Part shown: in pieces, positions 49,195 to 61,535 of the stretch
How positions within the stretch are numbered: position 1 is the first letter of the stretch
How the letters are laid out: each line of letters opens with the position of its first letter
Assembly: GCF_003254395.2 (NCBI RefSeq)
Contig: NC_037649.1
Coordinates: forward strand, 10,069,931 to 10,133,930
From: Apis mellifera
Taxonomy: Eukaryota > Arthropoda > Insecta > Hymenoptera > Apidae
Direction: 5' to 3'
DNA: 64,000 nucleotides
The notes under the pieces: generated by a model
What the model was told of the DNA's origin: nothing
The model's input: only the letters and a program-made list of their open reading frames with translations
Databases searched by the model: none
Translations under genes and position numbers: made by a program

Positions 49195-52100
49195 GGCGCC
49201 ACTCTCTTCTCTACGCTCTCTCGTCGAACCAGATCTGGCCACCGTTATTCGATCCCATTCGTTATTTGAAACATCGTTTCAAATATTTGTCCCTCGTTTC
49301 AATTTCAAATAAGGATCAGGTGCGACTCCGTCCACACTCCTCCCTCGCCACATCAACCTCGATTATCCTCGATTTCGATCGCCTTTCTCGATCCGAAATT
49401 CGCTCCTCTTCTTTATTTACCATTTTCTCTGTCCTTTCTTTCAATCTTTCTTTCCTCCTCGTGCCACTCGTTTGTTCGCATCATTAGAGGATCGCGTGCG
49501 GCAATTTGCCACGCCCAGATACAAGAATTCGCACCTTCGACCGGTGAGGATGGACCGAAAAAGGGAAGGGAGGAGGAGAGAAAAAAAGAAGAAGGGATCG
49601 AACCTTTCCACTCTTTCCTTATCAAACGGTGAGACTGCTCCTTCCACGTTCTTCGCCGAGTTTGGAACAGCCTTGGAACAACGTAGCCCGACCTCCGCGT
49701 CCTTTGACCTCCTCGAACGAAGGGACAATGAGAATCTCTTTCGAGTCGAGCGTTTCTATGACGAGTGTAACGCCGAGGCGGGAAGAGGAGGAGGATAGGA
49801 AGAATCTCGTGACGGAAAGGTTGTAATTTCGTTGTCGTTTCGAAGATGGGTCCATTCGTCTCGCTCGCTTTGCTCGATTGAAATTCAATGGCGGCCAAAC
49901 GTCGAAATATCGCTTCCTTTCTCGGAGAGCGTAATGGATGATTTTTTTTCCTTTCGTTTGGTCTCACAGCAACGACACTTTCGCCACCTTTCGGCGGAGC
50001 ACTCGACGATTCGAGGGGATTTCACCGGTCGAGTTCACGAGTGCCACCCACGAGAGCCAGTTTCACGAGGCAAGAGGCAATTATCCCCGGGTAATTCGTC
50101 TACCATTCGGCCGGAATTGCGCCGTATTCGTCACACAACACCGTCGAATAATAACGAAAAAAGGCCACCGTGCGTACTGTTTCTGGACCAGGAAGGGAAC
50201 GGAACGCAAAATTGTTTTTCAAAACTTCTTAAAACGTGGCCTTGCTCGAAGATCGGATCGGCAAAAAAAACTTTTCTTTCTTTTTTTTTTAATCGGCGTT
50301 TCGAAAACAGGTCGACGATTCAATTACACGATGTTCGATCGAGCGATACGAACGCGGCCAATACGACAGGCCCGCGCAATAAATCAATCTCGTTCCACGA
50401 TTTTTGACGACGATTCGACCGATCCTTCTTCCGATCTCGGACGCTCCATCTCGTTACCGCTAATGAATTTCGTGCGTGTGTAAAAATAGGGCCCACCACC
50501 TCCCTGTGGGACGTGGTGGATGGAAAAACCTTTCGAGATGATATCCGTTCGTTAATTAATTCGCAAGCTTTATCCGACGCGGAGACGCATTAACGATAAA
50601 ACGCGTGTTCCCCGATATTCTCTTATCGGGGGTCAGATTGAATATTAATTCGACTTTGGTTTTGACGGCGCGTCGCTTCGAGGAAATGGCGGACCGGATC
50701 GTGGATCGATCCGATCGATCTCCCGGAGAATCTCGATCGCGCGAACCGAGCCATTACGAGGTACATATATATATATAAAACAGCGAGGAACCCGTCCATG
50801 TGTGCTTCTATCGTTCCATTTGCATAAGCAACCGTGCATGTATATTTCTGTAACTTCTGTTTCTTCGTCAATGATGCTCGCCCCGATAAGAAGCCCATTT
50901 CCTCCCCCCTCTAAGAAGGCAGGGAGGGAAACGGAGGCGAAGGAAGCGAAGCGAGCACGATTTCGTTCCTCTCTTTCTTACAAAGACTTCTAAGATATTT
51001 AGGGAACCCTTGAGCATGGCGCTTCTGGAATACCGTCCACGGAATATTTATCGAGGATAAGTCCGAGGAGAGAGAGAATGGATCCGTCCCCTTCCCTCGG
51101 CATTATGCGTATCCAAGGACGCGTGCAAATATTTGCTCGCGAGAGGAAAGGATACGGCGGAACCAATAACCGAACCGAGCAGCCGAAAACTCTTCCTTTG
51201 TCCTCCTCCTCCTCCTCCTCTCCTATTCTTGTCGTCTATCCTCGCGGAGAGCGCGCGGCGCGATGAGAAATTTGTCGAAATGGAAATAAAAACGAGAGGG
51301 TCGAGCGGCGGCCGTCGAGGAGAAATGAGAACACGCGATCGCTGGCCTCGAACGGGCCGGCCGGGGCCATTTACCGCCATTCCCGATGTTTGTATTTCTC
51401 ATCTACCAGTTTTCGCCACCCACACTCGCCCCGCGAATTCCTCGTCCCTCCCTTTTCCTTTCTTTTTCGCTGACTAACGCGCCGTGACGAAATGAAATAT
51501 CCGATTTACGCTGATACACCCGGTCCCACGGCTCGTCCTCCCCTCAAAATAATAATCCACGCTCTGGGGAGGAGGATTTTCAATTCCAAATCGGCGCGAT
51601 CGAGGGGAACGAGCACGCATAGGCGGACATTCGTTTTATCGTTGCGGGATATTTTTGCGAGGATTAAAGATCGGTGGAATTCTGTAGAGCGGACACCTGT
51701 AGCGAGATCTCTATAAAGGAGCGACGTGGCCAGGATCGCGTTACGTCCTGCGCGAAATCATTACCGTGCCTTCTCTGTTCCATGCTCCTCGAACCGTCTC
51801 CAGAAGCTAGAAAAAAGCGGTGATCGCCCATCGAGCGTGACAAATGGCCGCGATTAAAAAGGCCGGGCATGGATCGGCAAACTCGAACCACCACCGATTG
51901 CTCCACGATTATTTCCTACTATTTTCTCCCCAATTGCCGCGGAATTAAAGGGGGAAGGGAATTGAAGGAATGGAAAGAAATCCGTTTTAGAGAGGTTGTT
52001 AAAAAACGGGTCGGTTGATAAAATCGGCGGGATCAATTTGCATACGGGAGGCGGCAAGTTTATTTACCCGAGACGCGGAGGCGCGAGGGGGACAGCGATA

Positions 52101-52374
52101 CGTTATTTTGACATGGCACGCGTGCAGCGCGGAACAGCGTGAATATTCAAATGGCGCGGTGTACGCCGCGACTCTCTCTCTCTTTTTCGCTGCAAGTCAC
52201 GACGAAGCAACCGTACAGCTCTGAGTAGAGTAGAAACGAGGAGAAACCCGTTCTTCGTACGGTCGCGTGGCCCGCCCACGCGTTTACGTACGTGCACGCC
52301 GCCTCCCCTCTCCTCCCAGGGGGAGATAACTCAGCAAGGCCTTCGATCTTAACGATGAACCACCGACAGCAGCG

Positions 52375-52394
52375 TCTCTCTCTCTCTCTCTCTC
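52375..52394 (+). repeat. (TC)n microsatellite
   Basis: About ten TC repeats. Confidence 0.9.
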
Positions 52395-55300
52395 CGTCGT
52401 CGTCCTCATCCCGATGTCCATCCACCCTTATCTCGTTCCCCGTCGATGGACCTTATTATCGAGCCGTGAAAGCTGTCCAACTCATCCACCGATTGGCACT
52501 TGGGTTTCGCGGCCAAGTACTGGACGATAATACGGTAGGCGGTGTTCGAAATAGATAGAGTTGTATTCACGGCCGCGGCCTGACGCGCTCATTTGAATCG
52601 GCTTCTTCTATATCCCTCCTCTCTTCTCTCGCTCGACACGGGTTACAAGAATCGGAATTTCGTCACGCGGTTAATTAACGATGGAACGTGGACGGATTTT
52701 CAGAATTTTGACAGGGGTGGGGAGGAGATAATCGATTGACCGAGGATTGTGGGGATCGACACGGGTCGATATTCGAATGGATTTGTCGAGTTGGAAAAAG
52801 ATAGAACTTTCCAAGAGTTCCTAGCTTTTTCGTTATAATTTCTCGACTCGTCGAAGCAATTGCAGATATATTCTGCGATTATTATTGAACGATAAATTAT
52901 CCAACAATTACAATCGATTGAAGATCGAACTTTCGTTAGACGACAATATTGGAAATTTCTAGATCGATTTCGGTTAGATTAATTTGACGCATGAGAAACA
53001 ATATCGGATAATGAGGAAACAACAATCGTCTGTCGTTACTATGTGACACTTACCGCTGGAATTCATCGTTTCTCGATAGGGGATCGTGAATGAGAATTCG
53101 CCCGAGGCGCGTTCGAGTGAACGTTAGGGAGGGAGGTATACACGCCGATGGTTATACGAACTGGGCTCCCTCTCGTTGCTCCATATAGGAAAGCGACAAA
53201 CGGCGATGCGGCAATAAAATCGGGCAATATGCGCGTCCTACGTACCGAGGCGATCATTTTCGCCGCGCTGATATATACTGGTGCGGTTTAGTACCCTGGT
53301 AGCGATATTATAGCTTATAAATTCCTGCGTGTACACCGCTCTGCCCCTCCAGATATATAAATGGGCCGCTTAAGCGGGATGTCGTTCGCACGTAATGACG
53401 CCCTTCCTTACCTTACCTACCAGAATACAATTGCGCATCCACGTGGCCAATTTTTCCCTTCGCACATCGAACGAAATCTCGCCACCGTTCTTTATCTTAT
53501 TTACCTCCGTAAAAGACGGATCTCGACCATGATTTTTCGGAATACGATTTTCGGCGATGCGAATGTGTGGACGAATACTTGTTTTCCGAGATCGAGAAAA
53601 GAAAGCGGAGAACGGGGCCCGTTATCCAACACGGTCGTAAAAGATACACAGGAGTTACGACAAGAGCGAGCGTCCAATTGGAAAACTTCTTTTTCGGCCT
53701 TCTCCCTCTCTCTCTCTCTCCTCTCTCCAGTTGTTTCACGCTCGTTGCTTCCACCCACGAGCGATTTATGGAGAAAGACACTCGGCCCGTCCATCGCCAG
53801 TTTTATAACGAAATAACCGAGGAGGAGTCGCTTTTACATGCTTAATGGAATTCCACCGAGATATCCGGTCGTCCATCTTCGATCAGCCACCGAAACCACC
53901 AACTTCTTGGCCCCCTCCCTCCCTCTCTCTCCATCGAAGGAACGCCGTTTTCACGGCGGTATTTGGTTTCGTTTATAGATTTAATAAGCCGTAAAACGGG
54001 ATGGGGAGGATCCTTCGTCCCCCCTATTGTTCGACGGCCCCCGTTGGTTCGTAAAAGGATAAGCCAAAAGGGGACGTTCCACAGCCTCGATCCAGAAATT
54101 ATTCGCGGCCCCGTGATCGTATCTGCCTTTCGTGGGAAATTTACGGGACGATCGGTTCGAAGTCTTGGCCTGAGCTTGAATGTCTTCATCGGCGCGCGGC
54201 GTGAGACGATACTCTCTCTCTCCCTCCTCTCTCGTGGAAACGGGAATAAACGGCCGGTAGTATCCGTAGGACGCGTTGATAAACGAGACGGTTGGTCCAA
54301 ATGCGACGGTTAGTTCCCTAGCTGCTCTCCATATCGGGTAGACACGCGTCGTTTCCCCGCGATGCAATTTCGAGAGACGCTCCCGAGAGGCGGATCTTGC
54401 CACGCGGCCAGCCGAGCCTTCTCCTCCTCCTTCTTAAAAAACTTTCTTTCGCGTCCAAAGGAATATTTAGACGTGTTTATACGTGTGTTCTTTCTTTCTT
54501 TCTTTCTTTTTTCTTTCTTTCAGCGAAGAGTGCTTCTTCTTGTTTACTCGGCCGATCGTTTTAATTTTACGTCCTCCTTATATGCCCGAGGGAATTAAGG
54601 GCGGCGAGATTCCTACCGGATACTCGCGCGAGCGCAACGATCGCAATAAATTGAATTCACCGAAGGGCAACTTTCTCCGCGGGGGTACGCGTAGGTGGTT
54701 GTCGAATATCGCTTCGATACTGGTTTTGAAGCGAGCAGGAAGCATTCGTTTCGATGCTCGATTTTTCAGTTTTTTTCTTTCCGATAGCGCCTTCCCCTTT
54801 CTTTTCCGTCGAGTTTCGAGTCGAAAACGCGAGAAGCAGAGAGAGAGAAAAGATAATAAAAGAAACGAGAGAAATAATATCACGTTTTCATAAATTTCGT
54901 TGAGAACGGGCAATCGAATTTATCGAGACACCAAAGTTACACCGATATTTAATCGGATAATTTCTCGCGGTAATTTCGTTATATTAAAAAAGAAAGAAAA
55001 AAGAAGGAGAAAAGGGATTGGAACGAGGGATCAGATAAAAAGTAGGAGGAGAAGGTTAGAAACCTTCATTTGAGGGAGGGAGAGAAAAATCAAACGGGAG
55101 TGATAGAGCCGTCGAGGACATTATCTGATGGTAATTTGCATTCTCTCCCGCTATAAATATCCACCGCTGGATGAACCGGACTCGAATCCTCTCGATTCGA
55201 CCGGAACTCGAGGATTTTGCCCAACGAGACTCGTTTCGTTGTTCGCGAGTGGGATACCGCGCGGAACACGCCGACATTGTACTATACTTTTTCCAACCGC

Positions 55301-56032
55301 GGCTGCGCTCGCGCGAGCCGGCGCGCAAACGACAAATTATGTACTCGCATTTGCATATTTGATACGTGGCTACAACGTTCCTGGGAGGAAACGGTCCCGG
55401 CGCTGAGTTACGTTACGACGCCGGCTCGGCACTTGGCTTTTCGTCCCTCTCGATCTTTCCGCCCGACGGCTACGTAGCCACCACAACTCGAGAGTTTCGA
55501 GCTCGTTAGTCTCGGCGGGATCGAAAAATCCGACGATTGCTATCGGTATACCGGCCTGCGTCTCGGCCACGTGGGATGGGAGGGGCAAAAAAGCGTGTAA
55601 TTCCATCTAATGTAGCTCGACGTGGCTGCGCGTTAAGATTTGATAATTGAATTCTTCGTATCGAGCGATTGTCGGATTCATTCGAGCCGTGAAACGGAAA
55701 TGTTTATTCGAGAAGCGAATAAAAGTATACAGCGCGCCACGAAATTGTTGAAAAAGAGGTAACTGGTTAAAAATTTCGAATAAAGTCACTTAAGTAATCT
55801 CGTGTAATAATTATTTACCGATTATTGTTACGTTTCGAGGAATAAATTAACTTGAACCGTTAAATTTTGCCCATCATTGGCGCGAGGAACTGGAACGTAG
55901 TTGCGTAACGCGTCAGGTTGCGCGAAAAATATCGTTCGATTCGCGTACGATACGGTATGTACACGTGTTTCGCGACGGCGCCTGGTTATCGATTAATTTT
56001 CGTACTCTCGGTTCTCGATCCGCAGTTTCTGG

Positions 56033-56096
56033 TATAAATACGCGAGTAGTTCCCCCATCTCGTCAAGTCGTCGAGCGTTTTCGACTCGCTTACCTG
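56033..56096 (+). promoter_or_regulatory. Candidate TATA-type core promoter
   Basis: TATAAATA at 56033-56040 is followed, about 32 bp from its first base, by TCAAGT, with the A at 56065 in the position of an initiator. A CTG|GTAACG donor follows at 56096/56097. An ATG at 56164 opens eight codons, MRNRTSNS, ending at CAG|GTAGCA. The spacing suits an insect TATA/Inr promoter, but no downstream protein was recognised. TATAAAT-like words also occur at other places in this region (55154, 58081), so chance is possible. Confidence 0.25.
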
Positions 56097-56902
56097 GTAA
56101 CGCGTCGTTCACGGCCAGCGTGGATGATGCAGTGGCGAGATTAGCGACGCGACAACCTAACCTATGCGAAATCGGACCAGTAATTCAGGTAGCAGCAACT
56201 CGTACGCGCACAGTGCGTATCTCGGATCGATCGACGTCGTTTCACGTTTCGCGTTTTACGAATGGACGATGTCGCCACCGTTCTCCATCGCCCCTATCGT
56301 GTCGTCGATCGCGATATCGGAGAGCTCTACTTTTTATCGACGCCTCTTATCTCGAGGATCGCCACGCGGAGATGGCGGTAGCGACAACTGGCGAGCGAAA
56401 GGACAAATTGTAAGCTGTACGTCGTACGCGTGGCAGCTTCGACTCGCGACTTGGACAACGCGAACCGTGCAGATTCGATCTGATGTTTCGAGAAGCGTGC
56501 GTACGTAGATACGGAGATACGTGCGCACAAGTGGACGATCATTACGATCGGATGGAGAAAGAGACGAGAAATATATACGCGCGAGTTATGCATTCGCATG
56601 GTGCGCGTTATTACGTTGGTTCGACACGTGGGACGTCCGGTTAAAATACGTACGACTTTTGCACCGGCCCCCATTGTATCCCTCTCTTTCTCTTATCCTT
56701 CCCTTCGAATGCGACTCGTAAAAAAAAAAAAAAGGAAAAAAGGAACAGATCGTAGAGGCCGCGTTTGCATAATTCACACGTGGGTACAGGATATTCGCGG
56801 AGGGTCGAATATTATTTCTCTCGTTTACCCGCCCGTGCGCGCTCCTTTTATTCCCTTTACTTCCCTCCCTTGGCGTGGGTACTTTGCATTGTTTAACATA
56901 TC

Positions 56903-56923
56903 CTCTCTCTCTCTCTCTCTCTC
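56903..56923 (+). repeat. (CT)n microsatellite
   Basis: About ten CT repeats. Confidence 0.9.
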
Positions 56924-57565
56924 CTTCTCGCTGCGCGCATTCGATCGAAAAATACCATCGATGCACCGATTATACACCACCCTCGGGAGATTCGTTAATC
57001 GATACCCGATATCGGAAGAAATTCGCGTGGTCGTTAGAGGCGCGAGATTATCCTTCTTATCTTTCGTTATCGTCCCGCCACGATTCGCTCCATTATTCGG
57101 CGGGATCGGGTCGGTTACGGTTTCCACGTTATTAATATCACCGATACCGCGTAATATTCATACTCGTTAAGTTGGGATTAGAGGCCGCTCAATACACTTC
57201 GTATATATATATACGTACAATATATACACATATATCCCTGGGTGAATACTCGCAGATAAATTCAATCTCGAGAATCCATTAAGCACGACGCAGTTCTCGG
57301 GGGCCCGCGTTACCCCACGGTGCGTGGGTGCCCGGTAATGGGAAGTGCACATAGAAACCGTCCTGCCCATATTTGTCTACCATTCGTCTTTTTCAACCTC
57401 TCGGTCTCTTTCGTCTCTTCCCGCTCGCCTCCAACAACCTCCGACGATTTTACCGCGCTCGTGCACGCGTGGTATACGGGAGCATACGAGCGGTGGTGCG
57501 CGTAGGTCGTGCGCGCATTCCTCGGTCCCTTGGGGGATCGCGCCGTCCCGTCTCCCGTGGGATAC

Positions 57566-57568
<3 letters not shown>

Positions 57569-57596
<28 letters not shown>

Positions 57597-57597
57597 G
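57569..57597 (+). repeat. (AG)n microsatellite
   Basis: About 14 AG repeats following CCCG. Confidence 0.93.
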
Positions 57598-60500
57598 CAT
57601 CGCGCCACTCTTTGGCAACGCAACGACGTAGCCGAATCGATCACGAGGCTCGATAAACGCGTTAAGTCGCGTTAAGCCCGCTTCTCCCCGGTAAAAGTAG
57701 GCGGGCGATCGATCGGAATCGATTTCACCTTCCGCGCTGAATCGCTCGCTGTCACCTTCGCGTTGGATTTCATCCCATTTTTCCCCCGGAATGTAATCCC
57801 GCGACCCAAGCTGGGACACGTCATGCTCGAGGTATAAGGGGATCACGTGGATTGGACGGATCGTCGATCGTATCGGTCGAATTAATACCGTGTAATTTTA
57901 GACGCGATCGCCGGTAAACGTGTTCCCCGACGTGTACATTAACTCGATGAAATCCTTCCTTTCGACTCTTTCCTTCTTCTTCTTTCGAATCGCGGCTTTT
58001 ATCAACGAACCCTTCTCACGATCGACGGATGCGAATTTGAGAGTGAATGCGATGAACGAGTGTCATATACGCGAGTCACTATAAATATTGGTTCAGGCTC
58101 CAAACCGTCTACGTACGTAAACGTTTGCGATTCGAGCATGGCCGACGGTATCCACGAGGCGGCAGTAAATTTCGCGTTAAGCCGAAGTCAAGGTGGGTGA
58201 TTTACGTGAGTACCCAGTCGAGAGCGAGACGAAGGGATCCTTTGCCTCCTCGTGCCGCCCCTTATCCAAATCTTATTGGCCACCATCTCTTCACCAACTT
58301 CCCTCGCTTCCACCTATTTCCTTTTACAACATCATCCTGCATTCCCTTAACTTTTCCACAAGATCTCGAAAACGAAAAAAAGTTCCTTTGCATCACTGTT
58401 TCTAAATACTCAACTTTTTCCACAAGATGCAAAAAAGGAAAAAGGATAAGTTCTACGTATTCACGGTTTGTCAACGTGCAGCTCGAGTTACTACCGAAAC
58501 TCGACCGAGGCCGATTGTCCCGTCCGGTGGTGGGTAACGTCGTAGGGGATAAAGGTGGCAGCGTTTACATTTGCCACGCAGCACGCGACGCCTTCGCGAC
58601 AATAGGATTTTAGGACGCGTGGGCGGGCCGCGCGCTCATTTCGCCAGGAACAGCGAGAAATCTCTTGTTTACAGCCAGCCGTTCGCCTCGAACCGCGTCC
58701 CCTCGCCAATTCGATTCCCCTGCCATTATTTCCACCCGTCAACGATCCCCTCCTCCCCCCCCCCATTTATTTTTCCATCGAAGCTGTGCATTCGTCTCGA
58801 TGAATGAAATCCGTGACGAGCTATTCGAAACGGATAAATCCGCGTGAATCAAAGTAAGAGGAGAAGGAGAGAGAAAAAAAGAGAAAGGCAGAAGAACAAT
58901 GAAAAAACTGGCCGCCATGCATCTTTCTTAATGGATCTAAACCGGGCAAAGAAGGATCATCATAATTTCCCTGTGGCTGTATAATTGTCGGTTAAACCGG
59001 AAATGCATTTCTAATCCCTGCCACGACGCGTTCCTCACGCGTGCGATTTCTTTGAATGGAACTCTAATAATCTTCTTTTTTCTTCAAACGTGTCTTTGAC
59101 TACACGAGCGAGCCTTTCTAAGATTCCAAGAATCTCACGCACGATGAATAATCTCGTTACAGTAGATACATAGAATTTTATTTGAAACGAATTGTTTATT
59201 CGTGACGAATATGTTGGGCAACGAAAAGATGTTTGGGCAACGATTTACGACGATTCGAGGGCCGATTGATTTTGCCCGTGGCGCGTCTGGCCAGCACGAG
59301 CTCGAACTCGATTCCCTTCTCGATATTCTCGAGACGCGCGAACCGTGCCCATGCTCCACTTCACCTACGAACGATCTTCTTATGAATGCCGCTTACTGTC
59401 CGTGACAAGTGCATAATCAGCGGCCATTTGAAAACGACCTCGTTATCGTTGAATCGTGTCGCGTCGTGTTTCGATCAGATTCGAGGACACGCCTCGATTC
59501 GTCATCGTCTGAGCATACCGGTTTCTTAGCCTCGTCCTCGTCCTAAGCCCGGCTCACAAACCGTCGAGCGTCCGATATTCTCCATGCTTATTTTCGCTCG
59601 AGCGGAACGATTGGGAAAAACGATCGCGCGACACGCGAAACCCAACGTCGCCTCGACCATCTTCCAGATTTCTATTTCGAATTTCCAATTACAACTTTTC
59701 GACCAGCACCTCTTCCCCGAAAGAAACGGATTCGTAAGTTCGGAATTTGCAAGTGTGCGATTTAATTAAGTAAATCCTCGATCAAATTTATTCAATCCTA
59801 GATTACTCTTCCCTTCGAGCAATAATTTTACGAAAATAACTTGTCCTTCCCCTTTTTCCCTTCCTTCCTGAAACGACGCGGGGATATTTTATATTTTACG
59901 GGATCGTGAAAAATATTTTTCATCGTTGCGCGCGCGTGCGATACGAATCGTTTCTTCGAGGTTTACGTTCCCCATTCCCTGTATTACGTTTATTAAAGAA
60001 GAGGAGGAAGAAGAAGAAAAAACGACATCTCGAATCACTCTCGAAACGATGCGCGGATATGCGTTACAAGCGAAGGAAATGGTGCGATGCGCGGTTGAAA
60101 ACCGGTCGCATCCCGCTAATTGGCCAAACAAATGTAAATAACTATCCCGACTTATACAGATCGATTTACATCGGTCATAAGAAATTTGTTGCCCCTACTC
60201 TCTCTCTCTCTTTCTCTTGTAACGTCACCGTAACTATCACTTTAATAGAAATATGCGGCAGCGCGAAAAACGGGAGGACACCTTTCGGCGCGCGTTAACT
60301 AAACTATCGGTTCGAGCTCGATACGTCAATCGTTAAACGAACACGTTCTCGCTAACGACATCGGCTCCTTTGAACGGGATCCCTCCTCTTAGCTGCCGCC
60401 GCCGCCGCCCCCTCCCCCCTTTCTCTCACCTCGTTTCGCTGTAATCTCGTTCCCCGTTCTCGAGGCCTGTTTATTAGTTTTCCAATAATATCGGGCTACT

Positions 60501-60605
60501 TAAGACGGTTTGCAGCCGCATTTCGTTATTGCCTGGATTTCGTTATTATGTTTCAACTTTCGACCGGGTGGATGATCGCCGCGAACTCGTTGTTGGTTCG
60601 TTGTA

Positions 60606-60633
60606 TTGGGTTGGCAACTAAGTAATTGCGGAT
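60606..60633 (+). repeat. Left terminal inverted repeat of the mariner element
   Basis: Starts TTGGGTTGGCAACTAAGTAA and ends GCGGAT. Flanked by TA at 60604-60605. Confidence 0.95.
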
Positions 60634-60679
60634 TTTTTTTAGAAAATCAAAGACAATTTTTTCATGGAACTAAATAACT

Positions 60680-61516
60680 TTATTCCGTAATGTGTTGCCC
60701 ATTTTGATCAATGACCTTTTGCCATCTTTCAGGCAGCATCATAATCCCACGTTCGTAAAACTTGTGGTTTTTATTAGCAAAAAACTGAATCAGGTACGAT
60801 TTGATATCATCATCGTTATTGAAATTTTTACCATTCGAGGAGTTTTGTAAAGATCGAAACAAAAAGTAATCGGATGGTGCAAGGTCAGGACTATATGGTG
60901 GATGTGGCAAAACATCCCAACCAAGCTCCAATAATTTTTGCCGAGTGACCAAAGATGTGTGTGGCCTTGCATCGTCATGATGGAATACAACACCTTTTCG
61001 ATTTGTCAATTCGGGCCGCTTTTCTTCAACTGCATTGTTTAATTTCGTTAGTTGTTCAACGTAGACAACAGAATTGATCGTTCGGTTGGGTGGTTCAAAA
61101 TAGACAATTCCTTTGTAATCCCACCAAACTGATAACAAAACCTTCTTTCGACGAATACCAGCTTTTGATGTTGTTCGAGCTGGTTCGCGTGGCCTGCTCC
61201 ACGATCTTTTCCGCTTGATATTGTCGTAAACAACCCATTTTTCATCGCCAGTTATCGGTCGTTTTAAAAATGGATCATTTTCATTACGTTTCTTTAGCAA
61301 ATCGCAGCTGTTAATGCGTTGCGTTAAATACTTTTCTTTCAGTTCGCGAGGAACCCATGTATCGAGTTTTTGAACATAGCCAAGTTGTTTTAAGCGGTTT
61401 TCAATGCATGTATGCGATACATGAAGCTTCTCTGCAATCTCACGAGTTGTACCGTGACGATCCGAATCGATTATTGCTTTGATTAGGTCGTCATCAACTT
61501 CAACTGAAATCCGCAA
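60680..61516 (-). pseudogene. Truncated mariner transposase (N-terminus deleted)
   Basis: An uninterrupted minus-strand frame of 278 codons encodes about the last four-fifths of a mariner transposase (the full protein is about 345 aa). It starts within the right TIR (TTG codon), and no ATG occurs until near codon 259, so normal initiation is lost. Present: second helix-turn-helix region TTREIAEKLHVSHTCIENRL, the WVPREL linker (consensus WVPHEL), catalytic Asp91 (ITGDEKW), Asp181 (FHHDDARPH, usually HDNARPH) and Asp216 (YSPDLAPSDYFLF), giving the D,D34D spacing. Missing: the first HTH that binds the TIR. The lack of stops or frameshifts suggests a fairly recent deletion or mobilisation in trans by a complete copy. 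Function in transposition on its own is not expected. Confidence 0.93.
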
Positions 61517-61535
61517 TTACTTAGTTGCCAACCAA
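61509..61535 (-). repeat. Right terminal inverted repeat of the mariner element
   Basis: Reads on the minus strand TTGGTTGGCAACTAAGTAAT then TGCGGAT. It lacks one G of the left TIR (TTGGTTGG versus TTGGGTTGG). Flanked by TA at 61536-61537. Confidence 0.95.

Larger units (their letters stand above)
32400..60603. other. GC-rich, CpG-rich region with no recognisable gene
   Basis: About 28 kb with markedly higher GC than the left half, dense CGs, and many GA/CT, TTTC and CGG low-complexity tracts. Open frames of 60-210 codons occur on all six frames, often overlapping antisense. Their translations are Arg/Ser/Pro-rich strings that follow simple repeats rather than domains. No pair of frames joined by splice sites gave a known protein. 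It may be intergenic DNA or a giant intron of a gene with exons outside the window. I found no tRNA, rRNA or known microRNA by eye, but short or fast-evolving exons could be missed. Confidence 0.55.
60606..61535 (-). mobile_element. mariner-family DNA transposon, internally deleted
   Basis: The element is 930 bp, flanked by TA target-site duplications (60604-60605 and 61536-61537), as expected for Tc1/mariner. Terminal inverted repeats of about 28 bp (TTGGGTTGGCAACTAAGTAA...) end in GTAATTGCGGAT on both sides. Full-length mariners are about 1.3 kb, so roughly 350 bp are missing, all from the 5' (right-hand, 61.5 kb) side of the transposase. It is inserted in the GC-rich region and is itself AT-richer than its surroundings. 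The TIR and protein are of the type found in the honeybee mariners; the exact subfamily was not determined. Confidence 0.95.

Noticed and set aside
60790..60993. A second minus-strand frame inside the mariner element.
   Set aside because: It is an out-of-frame shadow of the transposase coding sequence.
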